Source of the DNA: JAPHTQ01 sp050302275
GTDB lineage: Bacteria > Pseudomonadota > Gammaproteobacteria > Thiohalomonadales > Thiohalomonadaceae
Assembly (NCBI GenBank): GCA_050302275.1
Contig: JBNLAT010000001.1
Coordinates: 194,489 to 258,488, forward strand
Direction: 5' to 3'
Length of the DNA: 64,000 nucleotides
A program made the position numbers and the translations under genes. Under the pieces are notes generated by a model. The model ran no database searches, was not told the origin of the DNA, and saw only the letters and a list, made by a program, of their open reading frames with translations. Numbering within the stretch: position 1 is the stretch's first letter; every line of letters starts with the position of its first letter. Of this stretch, positions 1 to 7,042 are shown piece after piece.

Positions 1-95
1 CTCTCGTCGCCCATGCGCATCACTGAGCCCTTACCGAACTGCTTTTCGATCTGACCCAATGCTGCCGATAACGCCTTCTTCTTCTGCTCGTCCAC
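1..95 (-). CDS. recA: recombinase RecA, N-terminus only (cut by window edge)
   Basis: RecA is the strand-exchange ATPase of homologous recombination and the co-protease of the SOS response. Only about 31 N-terminal codons lie in the window, but they read DEQKKKALSAALGQIEKQFG, the diagnostic RecA N-terminus. The start is taken as GTG at 95 because a strong ribosome site, GAGGAGAG, ends five bases upstream and no ATG is available. In many gammaproteobacteria recA directly follows pncC/cinA. Here a WYL regulator and thpR lie in between, and the regulator is divergent from recA. Confidence 0.95.
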   Translation of the reverse strand, partial: MDEQKKKALSAALGQIEKQFGKGSVMRMGDE

Positions 96-152
96 GATTG
101 CTCTCCTCGGAAATTCGATAGTTAAACGGTTACGTCTGCTTGCTTGAGGGAA

Positions 153-181
153 AATTTAGTTGATACTTAAAACTATGTCAA
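153..181 (-). promoter_or_regulatory. sigma70-type promoter of recA
   Basis: On the minus strand a perfect -35 hexamer TTGACA (181-176) is followed, after 17 bases, by the -10-like TAAATT (158-153). Transcription should begin near 146, about 50 bases before the recA start. No CTGT-N8-ACAG LexA box is visible anywhere between recA and the divergent regulator gene. Confidence 0.65.
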
Positions 182-203
182 TATTTTTTATCACCTAAGC
201 ATT

Positions 204-221
204 ATTTACCATGTAGTAAAT
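204..221. promoter_or_regulatory. inverted repeat, candidate operator of the WYL regulator
   Basis: ATTTAC-N6-GTAAAT is a perfect 6+6 bp inverted repeat. It sits just upstream of a TATTAT -10-like hexamer (224-229) for the regulator gene, inside what would be the -35/-10 spacer. It is centred about 66 bases upstream of the predicted recA start point. That geometry suits autorepression plus an effect on recA, but this is inferred from position only. Confidence 0.45.
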
Positions 222-288
222 TGTATTATTCTTTTGTAGGAACAGACCGGATAGGCCAGAATAGGGCCAGCAAAACTAAGGAGATTGA

Positions 289-1194
289 GTGAACGTGGCG
301 GGAAAATCCCTGGATAAGATGCTGGCGGAAGTAAAATGGAGCACCCGGCAACGACTCCAATACATTGAAATCATGGCGTTTTATTGTGGCGTGGTAAGCC
401 GCACCGATGTCGCCCGCGCCTTTGGTATCTCCGATGCGGCCGCCACCAAGGACCTCGCCCAGTACGGCAAACTGATCCCGGATAACCTGATCTACCGTCA
501 GAGTCATTTCGGCTACGTCCCCGGACCTGACTTCCATCCCTGTGTCGCCGACCTCTCCCCGCAAGCGGTACTGCCGATGCTGACACTGAACCTGACCAAT
601 ATGTCCGGGCCATACGGCGAACAACAGGTCTTCAATATCCCGGCAGAACTCCTGACCACCCCGGCCCGGCTACCCAGTCACGAGATTACCGCCCAGGTCA
701 CCCGCGCCGTGGCGCAACGCAAAAAGCTGCGCATCGAGTACCGCTCCCTCTCTGGTCGAGAGAGCGATCAACAACGCATCATCGAACCCCACTCCCTCTG
801 CCACAACGGCCTGCGCTGGCATGTGCGCGCCTATAACGAGGAGACCTTCGACTTCCGCGACTTCGTCCTCTCGCGCATCGCCATGGCAGAGATGCTCGAT
901 CAGGCAGCGGAATCGAGTCGCGAATTTGACGAGGACTGGATGGAACAGGTGACTCTGGAACTGGTGCCCCACCCGGGACTGGAGGAGAAAAAGCGCCTGA
1001 CCCTGATGATGGATTACGGTGCCGAAGATGGGGTGATCACGATTGAGGTCCGGCGTGCACTGCTCGGTTACCTGCTGCATCGATTGAGAGTAGATACCAG
1101 CCCGGAGCACTCCCTCAACCCCGAGGCCTATCAGTTGATCGTCGCCAATCGCGATGAGGTGGAACCCTTCGCCGAATGGGCCTTCAGGATCTAA
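289..1194 (+). CDS. WYL-domain transcriptional regulator (CapW/BrxR-like)
   Basis: A 301-residue protein with the three-part layout of WYL regulators: an N-terminal winged-helix region (about residues 1-95), a WYL domain (about 125-205, with KKLRIEYRSLSGRES and GLRWHVRAYNEE) and a C-terminal WCX-like extension. Family members such as CapW, BrxR and DriD bind DNA through the N-terminus, and several respond to nucleic-acid ligands through WYL. The start is GTG at 289 with AAGGAG seven bases upstream. It diverges from recA and its 3' end overlaps that of thpR by 11 bases. No defence genes are adjacent, so it is an orphan or a regulator of recA or itself. Family assignment is firm; the target is inference. 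Confidence 0.8.
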   Translation: MNVAGKSLDKMLAEVKWSTRQRLQYIEIMAFYCGVVSRTDVARAFGISDAAATKDLAQYGKLIPDNLIYRQSHFGYVPGPDFHPCVADLSPQAVLPMLTLNLTNMSGPYGEQQVFNIPAELLTTPARLPSHEITAQVTRAVAQRKKLRIEYRSLSGRESDQQRIIEPHSLCHNGLRWHVRAYNEETFDFRDFVLSRIAMAEMLDQAAESSREFDEDWMEQVTLELVPHPGLEEKKRLTLMMDYGAEDGVITIEVRRALLGYLLHRLRVDTSPEHSLNPEAYQLIVANRDEVEPFAEWAFRI

Positions 1195-1711
1195 GCGGCC
1201 ACTGATGCAACACACTGTAGCGCACGCCACCCGGCGCACTCTCCGATAACACCAGGGCAAACCCCTCCGCTCGCCACTCCGTGCGCGGCGCCTCAGTCTG
1301 CGGCATCGCTTGCGCCTTGCGCAGTAGGGTGACGTGGGGGCGGTAGGGACGCGGGTCGGGCTCAAGGCCGCAATGGCGCATGGCCGCTGCCAGGGCCTCG
1401 GCCAGATGCACCAGTGTTTCAGGAACCTCAGTGGGGCCGTACCAGATCACCTTGGGATGCTTCCAGTAACCGAATTGATCCAGGGTAAAACTGAACGGCG
1501 GCAGCTGAATTTTCGAAGCGGCCTGTTCCAGGCAGCCTCGGGTAGCGACATCGACATTGCCGGGAAAGGCCAGGGTCAGGTGGAGATTGTTCGCCACCAC
1601 CACACGCCCCGGAAAATCGGCCAACAGGGAAAAACAGCGCTGCAGATCTCGCCGCTGAGCCGCATCGGGCCAGAGGGCAAAAAACAGGCGTTGTTTCCCT
1701 GACTCATTCAT
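1184..1711 (-). CDS. thpR: RNA 2',3'-cyclic phosphodiesterase (2H family)
   Basis: A 2H phosphoesterase of the LigT/ThpR family, which opens 2',3'-cyclic phosphate ends of RNA to 2'-phosphates. Both signature motifs are visible: HLTLAF near residue 44 and HVTLLR near residue 130; the two histidines form the active site. The start ATG at 1711 gives 175 residues beginning MNESGKQRLFFALWP, typical of the family; longer upstream readings run into pncC. The start overlaps the pncC stop by eight bases (ATGAATGA), which suggests translational coupling. The 3' end overlaps the convergent WYL gene. Confidence 0.9.
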   Translation of the reverse strand: MNESGKQRLFFALWPDAAQRRDLQRCFSLLADFPGRVVVANNLHLTLAFPGNVDVATRGCLEQAASKIQLPPFSFTLDQFGYWKHPKVIWYGPTEVPETLVHLAEALAAAMRHCGLEPDPRPYRPHVTLLRKAQAMPQTEAPRTEWRAEGFALVLSESAPGGVRYSVLHQWPLRS

Positions 1712-2219
1712 CGAGACGCGACAATATGCCCTGCAGGGCGTAGAGAACGGCCTGACGGCGTACCGCCTCACGGTCACCCTCGAAATGGCAGCGTTCGGTC
1801 CAGGTCTCCCCTCCATGCACGGCAAAGCCGAAGCAGACGGTCCCCACCGGTTTCTCGTCGGTCGCACCGCTGGGGCCGGCGATACCGCTAATGGCTAACG
1901 CGACATGGGCAGTGCTATGCTCCAGCGCCCCGGTCGCCATCTCGGCGACAGTCGCCTCGCTCACCGCACCGTGCACGCTCAGAGTCTCGTTGCTTACCCC
2001 CAGCATCTCTCCCTTCGCCTGATTGGTGTAGGTGACAAAGCCCCGCTCGAACCAGGCCGAACTACCCGCCAGATCGGTACAGACCTTGGCCACCCAACCA
2101 CCGGTGCACGACTCGGCGGTCGCCAGCATCAAGCCCTTCTCCAGCAACTTGTCGGCAACGGCACTGGCACTGGCACAAAGTGCTGAATCGGAAGGACTAT
2201 TCATTGTTGTATTTGTCAT
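1704..2219 (-). CDS. pncC: nicotinamide-nucleotide amidase (CinA C-terminal family)
   Basis: PncC deamidates nicotinamide mononucleotide to nicotinic acid mononucleotide in the pyridine-nucleotide salvage cycle. The 171-residue protein is the single-domain form, lacking the N-terminal COG1058 domain of full CinA. It shows the family motif TAESCTGG (about residue 34), the segment VTYTNQAKGEMLGV and GIAGPSGAT. It is first in a two-gene unit with thpR. It belongs to the classic cinA-recA neighbourhood, here interrupted by thpR and the WYL gene. A second in-frame ATG (Met6) could also be the start. Confidence 0.93.
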   Translation of the reverse strand: MTNTTMNSPSDSALCASASAVADKLLEKGLMLATAESCTGGWVAKVCTDLAGSSAWFERGFVTYTNQAKGEMLGVSNETLSVHGAVSEATVAEMATGALEHSTAHVALAISGIAGPSGATDEKPVGTVCFGFAVHGGETWTERCHFEGDREAVRRQAVLYALQGILSRLDE

Positions 2220-2260
2220 CTAACCTTATCTTTCCCAATTCGAATTTATAAAAAAGCTAC

Positions 2261-2617
2261 ATGGAAATCCGCGGCTCGCTTCACTCCAACTGGCTCCCGA
2301 CGCCTGCCAACCAGCGCAGTGCGCAGGAGCAGCGCGTCGACGAAAAGGAGAGACAGGCTGAACGCCCAACGGAGCCTGGTCCGCTGAGGGAATATATCAG
2401 TCGTGGCGATGTTGTGCAGGGGCAGGGAAATGCCGATTACCGCGAGGCGCTGGCGCGAGCCCGCCAGGGCCGGGATACCCCGGCAGAGGGAAGCGTGAAT
2501 AATTCGACGAGTACTTCGCGCAAAGCGCAACAAGCACTGGACGCCTATCAGAGCAACGCCAGTGCCGTAGACAGCGGCGGGGTGGAGCTACTGCCGCGGG
2601 TGGACGGCTACGCCTGA
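2261..2617 (+). CDS. small hypothetical protein
   Basis: A 118-residue hydrophilic reading frame with no recognised domain. The N-terminal two thirds are rich in Glu, Arg and Gln and look disordered. The C-terminus (KAQQALDAYQSNASAVDSG, ending LLPRVDGYA) has the regular spacing of a conserved helix plus tail and argues that the frame is real. No clear Shine-Dalgarno site precedes the ATG. Its end overlaps the convergent PilZ gene by ten bases. A link to c-di-GMP or surface functions through that neighbour is only a guess. Confidence 0.55.
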   Translation: MEIRGSLHSNWLPTPANQRSAQEQRVDEKERQAERPTEPGPLREYISRGDVVQGQGNADYREALARARQGRDTPAEGSVNNSTSTSRKAQQALDAYQSNASAVDSGGVELLPRVDGYA

Positions 2618-2934
2618 TCAGTTTCGTTGGGGTGGATCTGCTTGATCTGCACACCCAGTTCGTATTTTCCCGCTTCGGGATTATCGACCCGGTTGACCGT
2701 GCAGCTCGCATGCAGCGGCGGCACAATCGCCTCTTCCGGTGCCAGAGTGATATCGATCTCCGCCCCTTCTGCAACCTCCACCGAGCAGATCACCGAAAGC
2801 CCCGAGGCACTCAGATTCTTCGCAATCCCCTGATGGACGATGTCGTCACCCTTGATAGAAAAGGTCATGGGACACTCCAACTGCATACGCTGGAAATCCC
2901 GCTTTTCAGAAAAGTCACCCCGATGCAGCATCAT
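2608..2934 (-). CDS. PilZ-domain protein (c-di-GMP receptor candidate)
   Basis: A 108-residue stand-alone PilZ domain. The c-di-GMP binding signature is present: the N-terminal Arg pair in KRDFQRMQ (about residues 11-18) and the downstream N-x-S-x-x-G box NLSASGLSV (about 39-47). PilZ proteins change partner binding or activity when c-di-GMP binds. Here Asn replaces the more usual Asp at the first position of the second box, which is tolerated in the family. The gene lies alone, convergent with the small unknown gene and divergent from mutS. A second Met at residue 2 could be the true start. Confidence 0.85.
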   Translation of the reverse strand: MMLHRGDFSEKRDFQRMQLECPMTFSIKGDDIVHQGIAKNLSASGLSVICSVEVAEGAEIDITLAPEEAIVPPLHASCTVNRVDNPEAGKYELGVQIKQIHPNETDQA

Positions 2935-3061
2935 CTGTTCTCCTCCGCGGTATCATTCTCATAGTTAGCAAACCGGTCACAGGCTCGCAAGCACCCGTAT
3001 CACACTTTCTACAGCGTAGTCTCTCTGGCCCGTAAAAGCGCTCTCCGATACACTTGCCCGG

Positions 3062-5632
3062 ATGAGTCAGGCCAGACAGAAAACCGCCGTCCCGGGCGAG
3101 CACACGCCAATGATGCAGCAGTACCTGCGCATCAAAGCGGACTATCCGCACATGTTGCTGTTCTATCGCATGGGCGACTTCTACGAACTCTTCTACGACG
3201 ACGCCCGCCGTGCGGCGGAACTGCTGGATATCACCCTCACCGCCCGCGGCTCCTCGGCAGGCGAACCGATCCCGATGGCCGGGGTGCCCTACCACGCGGT
3301 GGAAGGTTACCTGGCACGACTGATCCGCCTGGGACAATCGGTCGCCATCTGCGAACAGATCGGTGATCCGGCCACCAGCAAGGGGCCAGTCGAACGTCAG
3401 GTGGTGCGCATCGTTACCCCTGGCACGGTCACCGACGAAGCCCTGCTGGAAGAACGACGCGACAACCTGATTAGTGCCATCGCCGTCCACGGCGAAAACT
3501 TCGGTCTAGCTACTCTGGATCTGACCAGTGGCCGCTTCGTGGTGGAGGAAGTCAACAGCAACGAAACCCTCGCCTCGGAACTGGAACGACTCCGCCCGGC
3601 GGAACTGTTGCTGGCGGAGGGCATGGAGATCAGCCACAGTGCCAGTCGCAAAACCCTGCCGCCCTGGTATTTCGAGCGGGAGAGCGCCGAGCGGCTACTC
3701 ACCACGCAATTCGGTACCCGCGACCTGACCGGTTTCGGCTGTAGTGAAATGCCTCTGGCCATCGGCGCGGCCGGGGCACTGTTGCAATATGTACAGGATA
3801 CCCAGCGCACCGCCCTGCCCCACCTGCGCGGCCTGTCGGTAGAACAGCGGGACGATGCGGTACTGCTCGATGCGGCGAGCCGCCGTAATCTGGAACTGGA
3901 ACACCACCTGGGCGGTGACCACCGTCGCACCCTGGCGGGGGTCATGGACAACACCGCCACGCCCATGGGTAGTCGTCTGCTGCGGCGCTGGATCAACCGA
4001 CCGTTACGCGATCGACAGACCCTGAGTAAACGGCAGCAGGCAATTACCACGCTACTGGAACAGAATCTGTTTGAGCCGCTACGTGAACAGCTTCGCGGTA
4101 TCGGTGACATCGAACGTATTCTCAGTCGGATCGCCCTCAAATCGGCGCGGCCACGTGACCTGACCCGACTGCGTGATGCCCTGGGACGCCTCCCCGCATT
4201 ACATGAGTTACTGAACAGCGGCGACACACCGTTGCTGGCCGAACTGCTGCAACGCATCGCCACCTGGCCGGAGATCCATGCGCTGCTGCAACGGGCCGTC
4301 ATCGAAGAGCCGCCGCAGTTGATCCGCGACGGCGGCGTGGTTGCCCCCGGCTACGACAAGGATCTGGACGAACTACGTGCCATCCGCGAAAACGCCGCCC
4401 AGTTCCTGATCGATCTGGAACAGCGGGAACGGGAGCGCAGCGGCATTCCCACCCTCAAGGTGAGCTACAACAAGGTCCACGGTTACTACATCGAAGTCAC
4501 CCGGGCGCAGAGCGACAAAGTGCCTGAGGATTACCAACGCCGCCAGACCCTCAAGGCAGCCGAACGCTATATCACACCTGAATTAAAGGCCTTCGAGGAC
4601 AAAGCGCTCTCCGCCGCCGAACGCGCCCTGGCGCGGGAGAAACAACTCTACGAACAACTGCTCGATACCCTCTGTTCCGATCTGGGTGGACTACAAGAAA
4701 CCGCCGCGGCGCTGGCGGAACTGGATGCGCTTAACAACCTCGCGGAACGGGCCGACGCCTTTAATCTGGTCTGCCCGGAACTGAGCGAAACGGTGGGACT
4801 GGAGATCTGCGGTGGACGTCATCTGGTAGTCGAACAGATGCTCGACGATCCGTTCGTCCCCAACGACATCGTTCTCAATAACGAGCGCCGCATGCTCATC
4901 GTCACCGGCCCCAACATGGGCGGTAAATCGACCTACATGCGCCAGACCGCGCTAATCGTTTTGCTGGCCCACATCGGCAGTTTCGTTCCAGCTTCCAGTG
5001 CAAGGATCGGCAGCTTCGATCGTATCTTCACCCGCATCGGCGCCTCCGACGATCTGGCCACCGGCCGTTCCACCTTCATGGTGGAGATGACCGAGACCGC
5101 CAACATCCTCAACAACGCGACGGCACAAAGTTTGGTACTGATGGATGAGATCGGGCGCGGCACTTCCACCTTTGACGGCATGTCATTGGCCTGGGCCTGT
5201 GCCTCTCATCTGGCGAAACAGTTACACGCCTTTACCCTTTTCGCCACTCACTACTTCGAACTCACCGCCCTACCCGAACTGCTCGACGGCGTTGCCAACG
5301 TCCATCTCGATGCGACGGAACACGGCGAGGAGATCATCTTTCTTCACAGCGTCAAAGAAGGCCCTGCCAGCCAGAGTTACGGACTGCAGGTTGCACGTCT
5401 GGCGGGCGTGCCTCGTGAGGTGGTGACACTGGCAAGGGAAAAACTGGTCGCGCTGGAAAATGGTAGTGCCGTGGCAACCGAGCAGGCCTCGGTCGATCAT
5501 CAGTTGGGACTGTTCCAACCTGATGCGAACGAGCCACTGCGCGAAGCATTGGCGCAACTCGACCCTGACAGCCTCACGCCCAAAGAAGCACTGGAACAAC
5601 TTTACCGACTCAAGGGATTGGTGAAAGAATAA
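3062..5632 (+). CDS. mutS: DNA mismatch repair protein MutS
   Basis: MutS recognises mismatches and small loops and recruits MutL. The 856-residue length is typical. The N-terminal mismatch-binding domain carries the Phe-x-Glu element in MGDFYELFYDDA (about residues 37-48). The C-terminal ABC-type ATPase has the Walker A GPNMGGKSTYMRQ (about 616) and the Walker B/signature VLMDEIGRGTSTFDG. The C-terminus ends in a short helical tail. Its partner mutL lies about 41 kb away in this window. sixA follows in the same direction after 46 bases and may be co-transcribed. Confidence 0.98.
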   Translation: MSQARQKTAVPGEHTPMMQQYLRIKADYPHMLLFYRMGDFYELFYDDARRAAELLDITLTARGSSAGEPIPMAGVPYHAVEGYLARLIRLGQSVAICEQIGDPATSKGPVERQVVRIVTPGTVTDEALLEERRDNLISAIAVHGENFGLATLDLTSGRFVVEEVNSNETLASELERLRPAELLLAEGMEISHSASRKTLPPWYFERESAERLLTTQFGTRDLTGFGCSEMPLAIGAAGALLQYVQDTQRTALPHLRGLSVEQRDDAVLLDAASRRNLELEHHLGGDHRRTLAGVMDNTATPMGSRLLRRWINRPLRDRQTLSKRQQAITTLLEQNLFEPLREQLRGIGDIERILSRIALKSARPRDLTRLRDALGRLPALHELLNSGDTPLLAELLQRIATWPEIHALLQRAVIEEPPQLIRDGGVVAPGYDKDLDELRAIRENAAQFLIDLEQRERERSGIPTLKVSYNKVHGYYIEVTRAQSDKVPEDYQRRQTLKAAERYITPELKAFEDKALSAAERALAREKQLYEQLLDTLCSDLGGLQETAAALAELDALNNLAERADAFNLVCPELSETVGLEICGGRHLVVEQMLDDPFVPNDIVLNNERRMLIVTGPNMGGKSTYMRQTALIVLLAHIGSFVPASSARIGSFDRIFTRIGASDDLATGRSTFMVEMTETANILNNATAQSLVLMDEIGRGTSTFDGMSLAWACASHLAKQLHAFTLFATHYFELTALPELLDGVANVHLDATEHGEEIIFLHSVKEGPASQSYGLQVARLAGVPREVVTLAREKLVALENGSAVATEQASVDHQLGLFQPDANEPLREALAQLDPDSLTPKEALEQLYRLKGLVKE

Positions 5633-5678
5633 GGTCACACCTAAGCTGTACCGTATTGGATTTTCAGATACCGGGAGC

Positions 5679-6191
5679 ATGGATATGCCACAGCTACTGA
5701 TCCTCCGCCACGCCATCGCCATGGAACGGGATGAAGCCGCCGAGCTTTCCCTGAGCGACTTCGAGCGTCCACTTACCGACAGGGGACGCGAGCGCATGCA
5801 ACAGATCGCTGCAGGGATTAAACACGCTATCCTCGAACCCGCCCTGATCCTCAGTAGTCCCCTGCTTCGCGCCCGCCAAACCGCTGAGATTCTCGCCGCC
5901 GAGTATGAGCATGTCGATCTGGAGATCATCGACGAGCTTTCACCCGGCCACTCCCTGCACCAACTCATCGCCGTACTGCAAAAACAGCAGGTATCCGCCC
6001 CGCTGGTGATCGTCGGCCACGAACCTTCACTCAGCAACTTCGCCGGACTGCTGCTCTGCGGCAGACCATTCAGCCCGATGCAGTTGAAAAAGGGTGGCGC
6101 GGCATTGATCGAGTTTAATCAACGTATCGACAGCGGCTGCGGTAACCTGCTCTGGCTGATGCCTCCGCGTCTGTTGCGTAGTTGTGGCTAG
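5679..6191 (+). CDS. sixA: phosphohistidine phosphatase SixA
   Basis: A 170-residue histidine-phosphatase-fold protein that removes phosphate from phosphohistidine, for example on ArcB or PTS proteins. The catalytic RHA motif is at residues 10-12 (LLILRHAIAM), with the second active-site histidine in VGHEP (about 113). Its stop overlaps the GTG start of the CHAD gene by eight bases, so the two are almost certainly translated together. Phosphatases of this type often sit next to CHAD or polyphosphate genes. Confidence 0.88.
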   Translation: MDMPQLLILRHAIAMERDEAAELSLSDFERPLTDRGRERMQQIAAGIKHAILEPALILSSPLLRARQTAEILAAEYEHVDLEIIDELSPGHSLHQLIAVLQKQQVSAPLVIVGHEPSLSNFAGLLLCGRPFSPMQLKKGGAALIEFNQRIDSGCGNLLWLMPPRLLRSCG

Positions 6192-6981
6192 GATATTCGT
6201 CAACAACCAACATCTTTCACAACTCATGGCGGAAAAGCGCTATGACGTCGAACAGGCGCTACAGCACTTCACCAGCACTGACGATGCCAAAGCCTTACAC
6301 GATCTTCGGGTCGCCCTGCGACGGCTGCAAACCCTGTTACGAATTATCGATCACGATAGCCTCACCCCGCTGCGTGCATTATTCAAACGTACCAATCAGG
6401 CACGGGATATGGAGGTTTTTATCCAGATTCTTGGGCAGTTGAACCTATCTTCCACCGAGCTGGAACAGCATTGGCGGCAGCAACTGGTCGAAGCATTACG
6501 CGAACTTCGACTAACGCTAGGGAGTTCATGGGAAGCAATAGCGCACTGTCTGCCGGATAAGTTCGAAACAGAGGAGACGCTGCGACAACTCGCCACCAAA
6601 CGACTCATCCATGAAATTCGGCGCATGCAAAAACGACGCACACAACTATGCCGTCACTGGGATGCGCATACGGCTCACAAATTGCGCATTAGCGGAAAAC
6701 ATCTCCGTTACCTCCTGGAACCTTTCACCGACAAGGACAACAGTGTCGAAGCGTGTGTCGATGCACTAAAGTCGTTTCAGGATCTACTGGGGGAATACCA
6801 CGACTATGATGTCATGGTCTTCCGCCTGAAAAACGAGAGCGTTGCCGTAAGCACGATAGATACACTCATACAGCGTATGCGAGGCCTGCATGACAACTTC
6901 ATCGCCCGCTACGGCGATAAGTCGAACAACCCACTGGACAACCTGCTAAATCAGGCACAACAAGATCTTGTGCGGCGGTAA
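6184..6981 (+). CDS. CHAD-domain protein
   Basis: A 265-residue CHAD (conserved histidine alpha-helical) domain protein. CHAD domains bind inorganic polyphosphate through conserved His and Lys/Arg residues on helices. Visible signatures are ALHDLRVALRRLQTLLR (about residues 38-54) and the matching second-half motif HKLRISGKHLRYLLEPF, giving the internal pseudo-repeat of the family. No CYTH/triphosphatase domain is fused to it, so it is a stand-alone binder. The start is GTG at 6184, overlapping the sixA stop; an in-frame ATG at 6226 is possible but would remove few residues. Confidence 0.85.
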   Translation: MARIFVNNQHLSQLMAEKRYDVEQALQHFTSTDDAKALHDLRVALRRLQTLLRIIDHDSLTPLRALFKRTNQARDMEVFIQILGQLNLSSTELEQHWRQQLVEALRELRLTLGSSWEAIAHCLPDKFETEETLRQLATKRLIHEIRRMQKRRTQLCRHWDAHTAHKLRISGKHLRYLLEPFTDKDNSVEACVDALKSFQDLLGEYHDYDVMVFRLKNESVAVSTIDTLIQRMRGLHDNFIARYGDKSNNPLDNLLNQAQQDLVRR

Positions 6982-7042
6982 ACGAAACCATCCCTCTTGC
7001 ATGTGGTTTAATAGACGCACACCTGTAACCTGAAGAACCTCG

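Noticed and set aside
96..288. LexA box for recA
   Set aside because: I looked for CTGT-N8-ACAG on both strands and found none; the nearest ACAG (242-245) lacks a CTGT partner at the right spacing.
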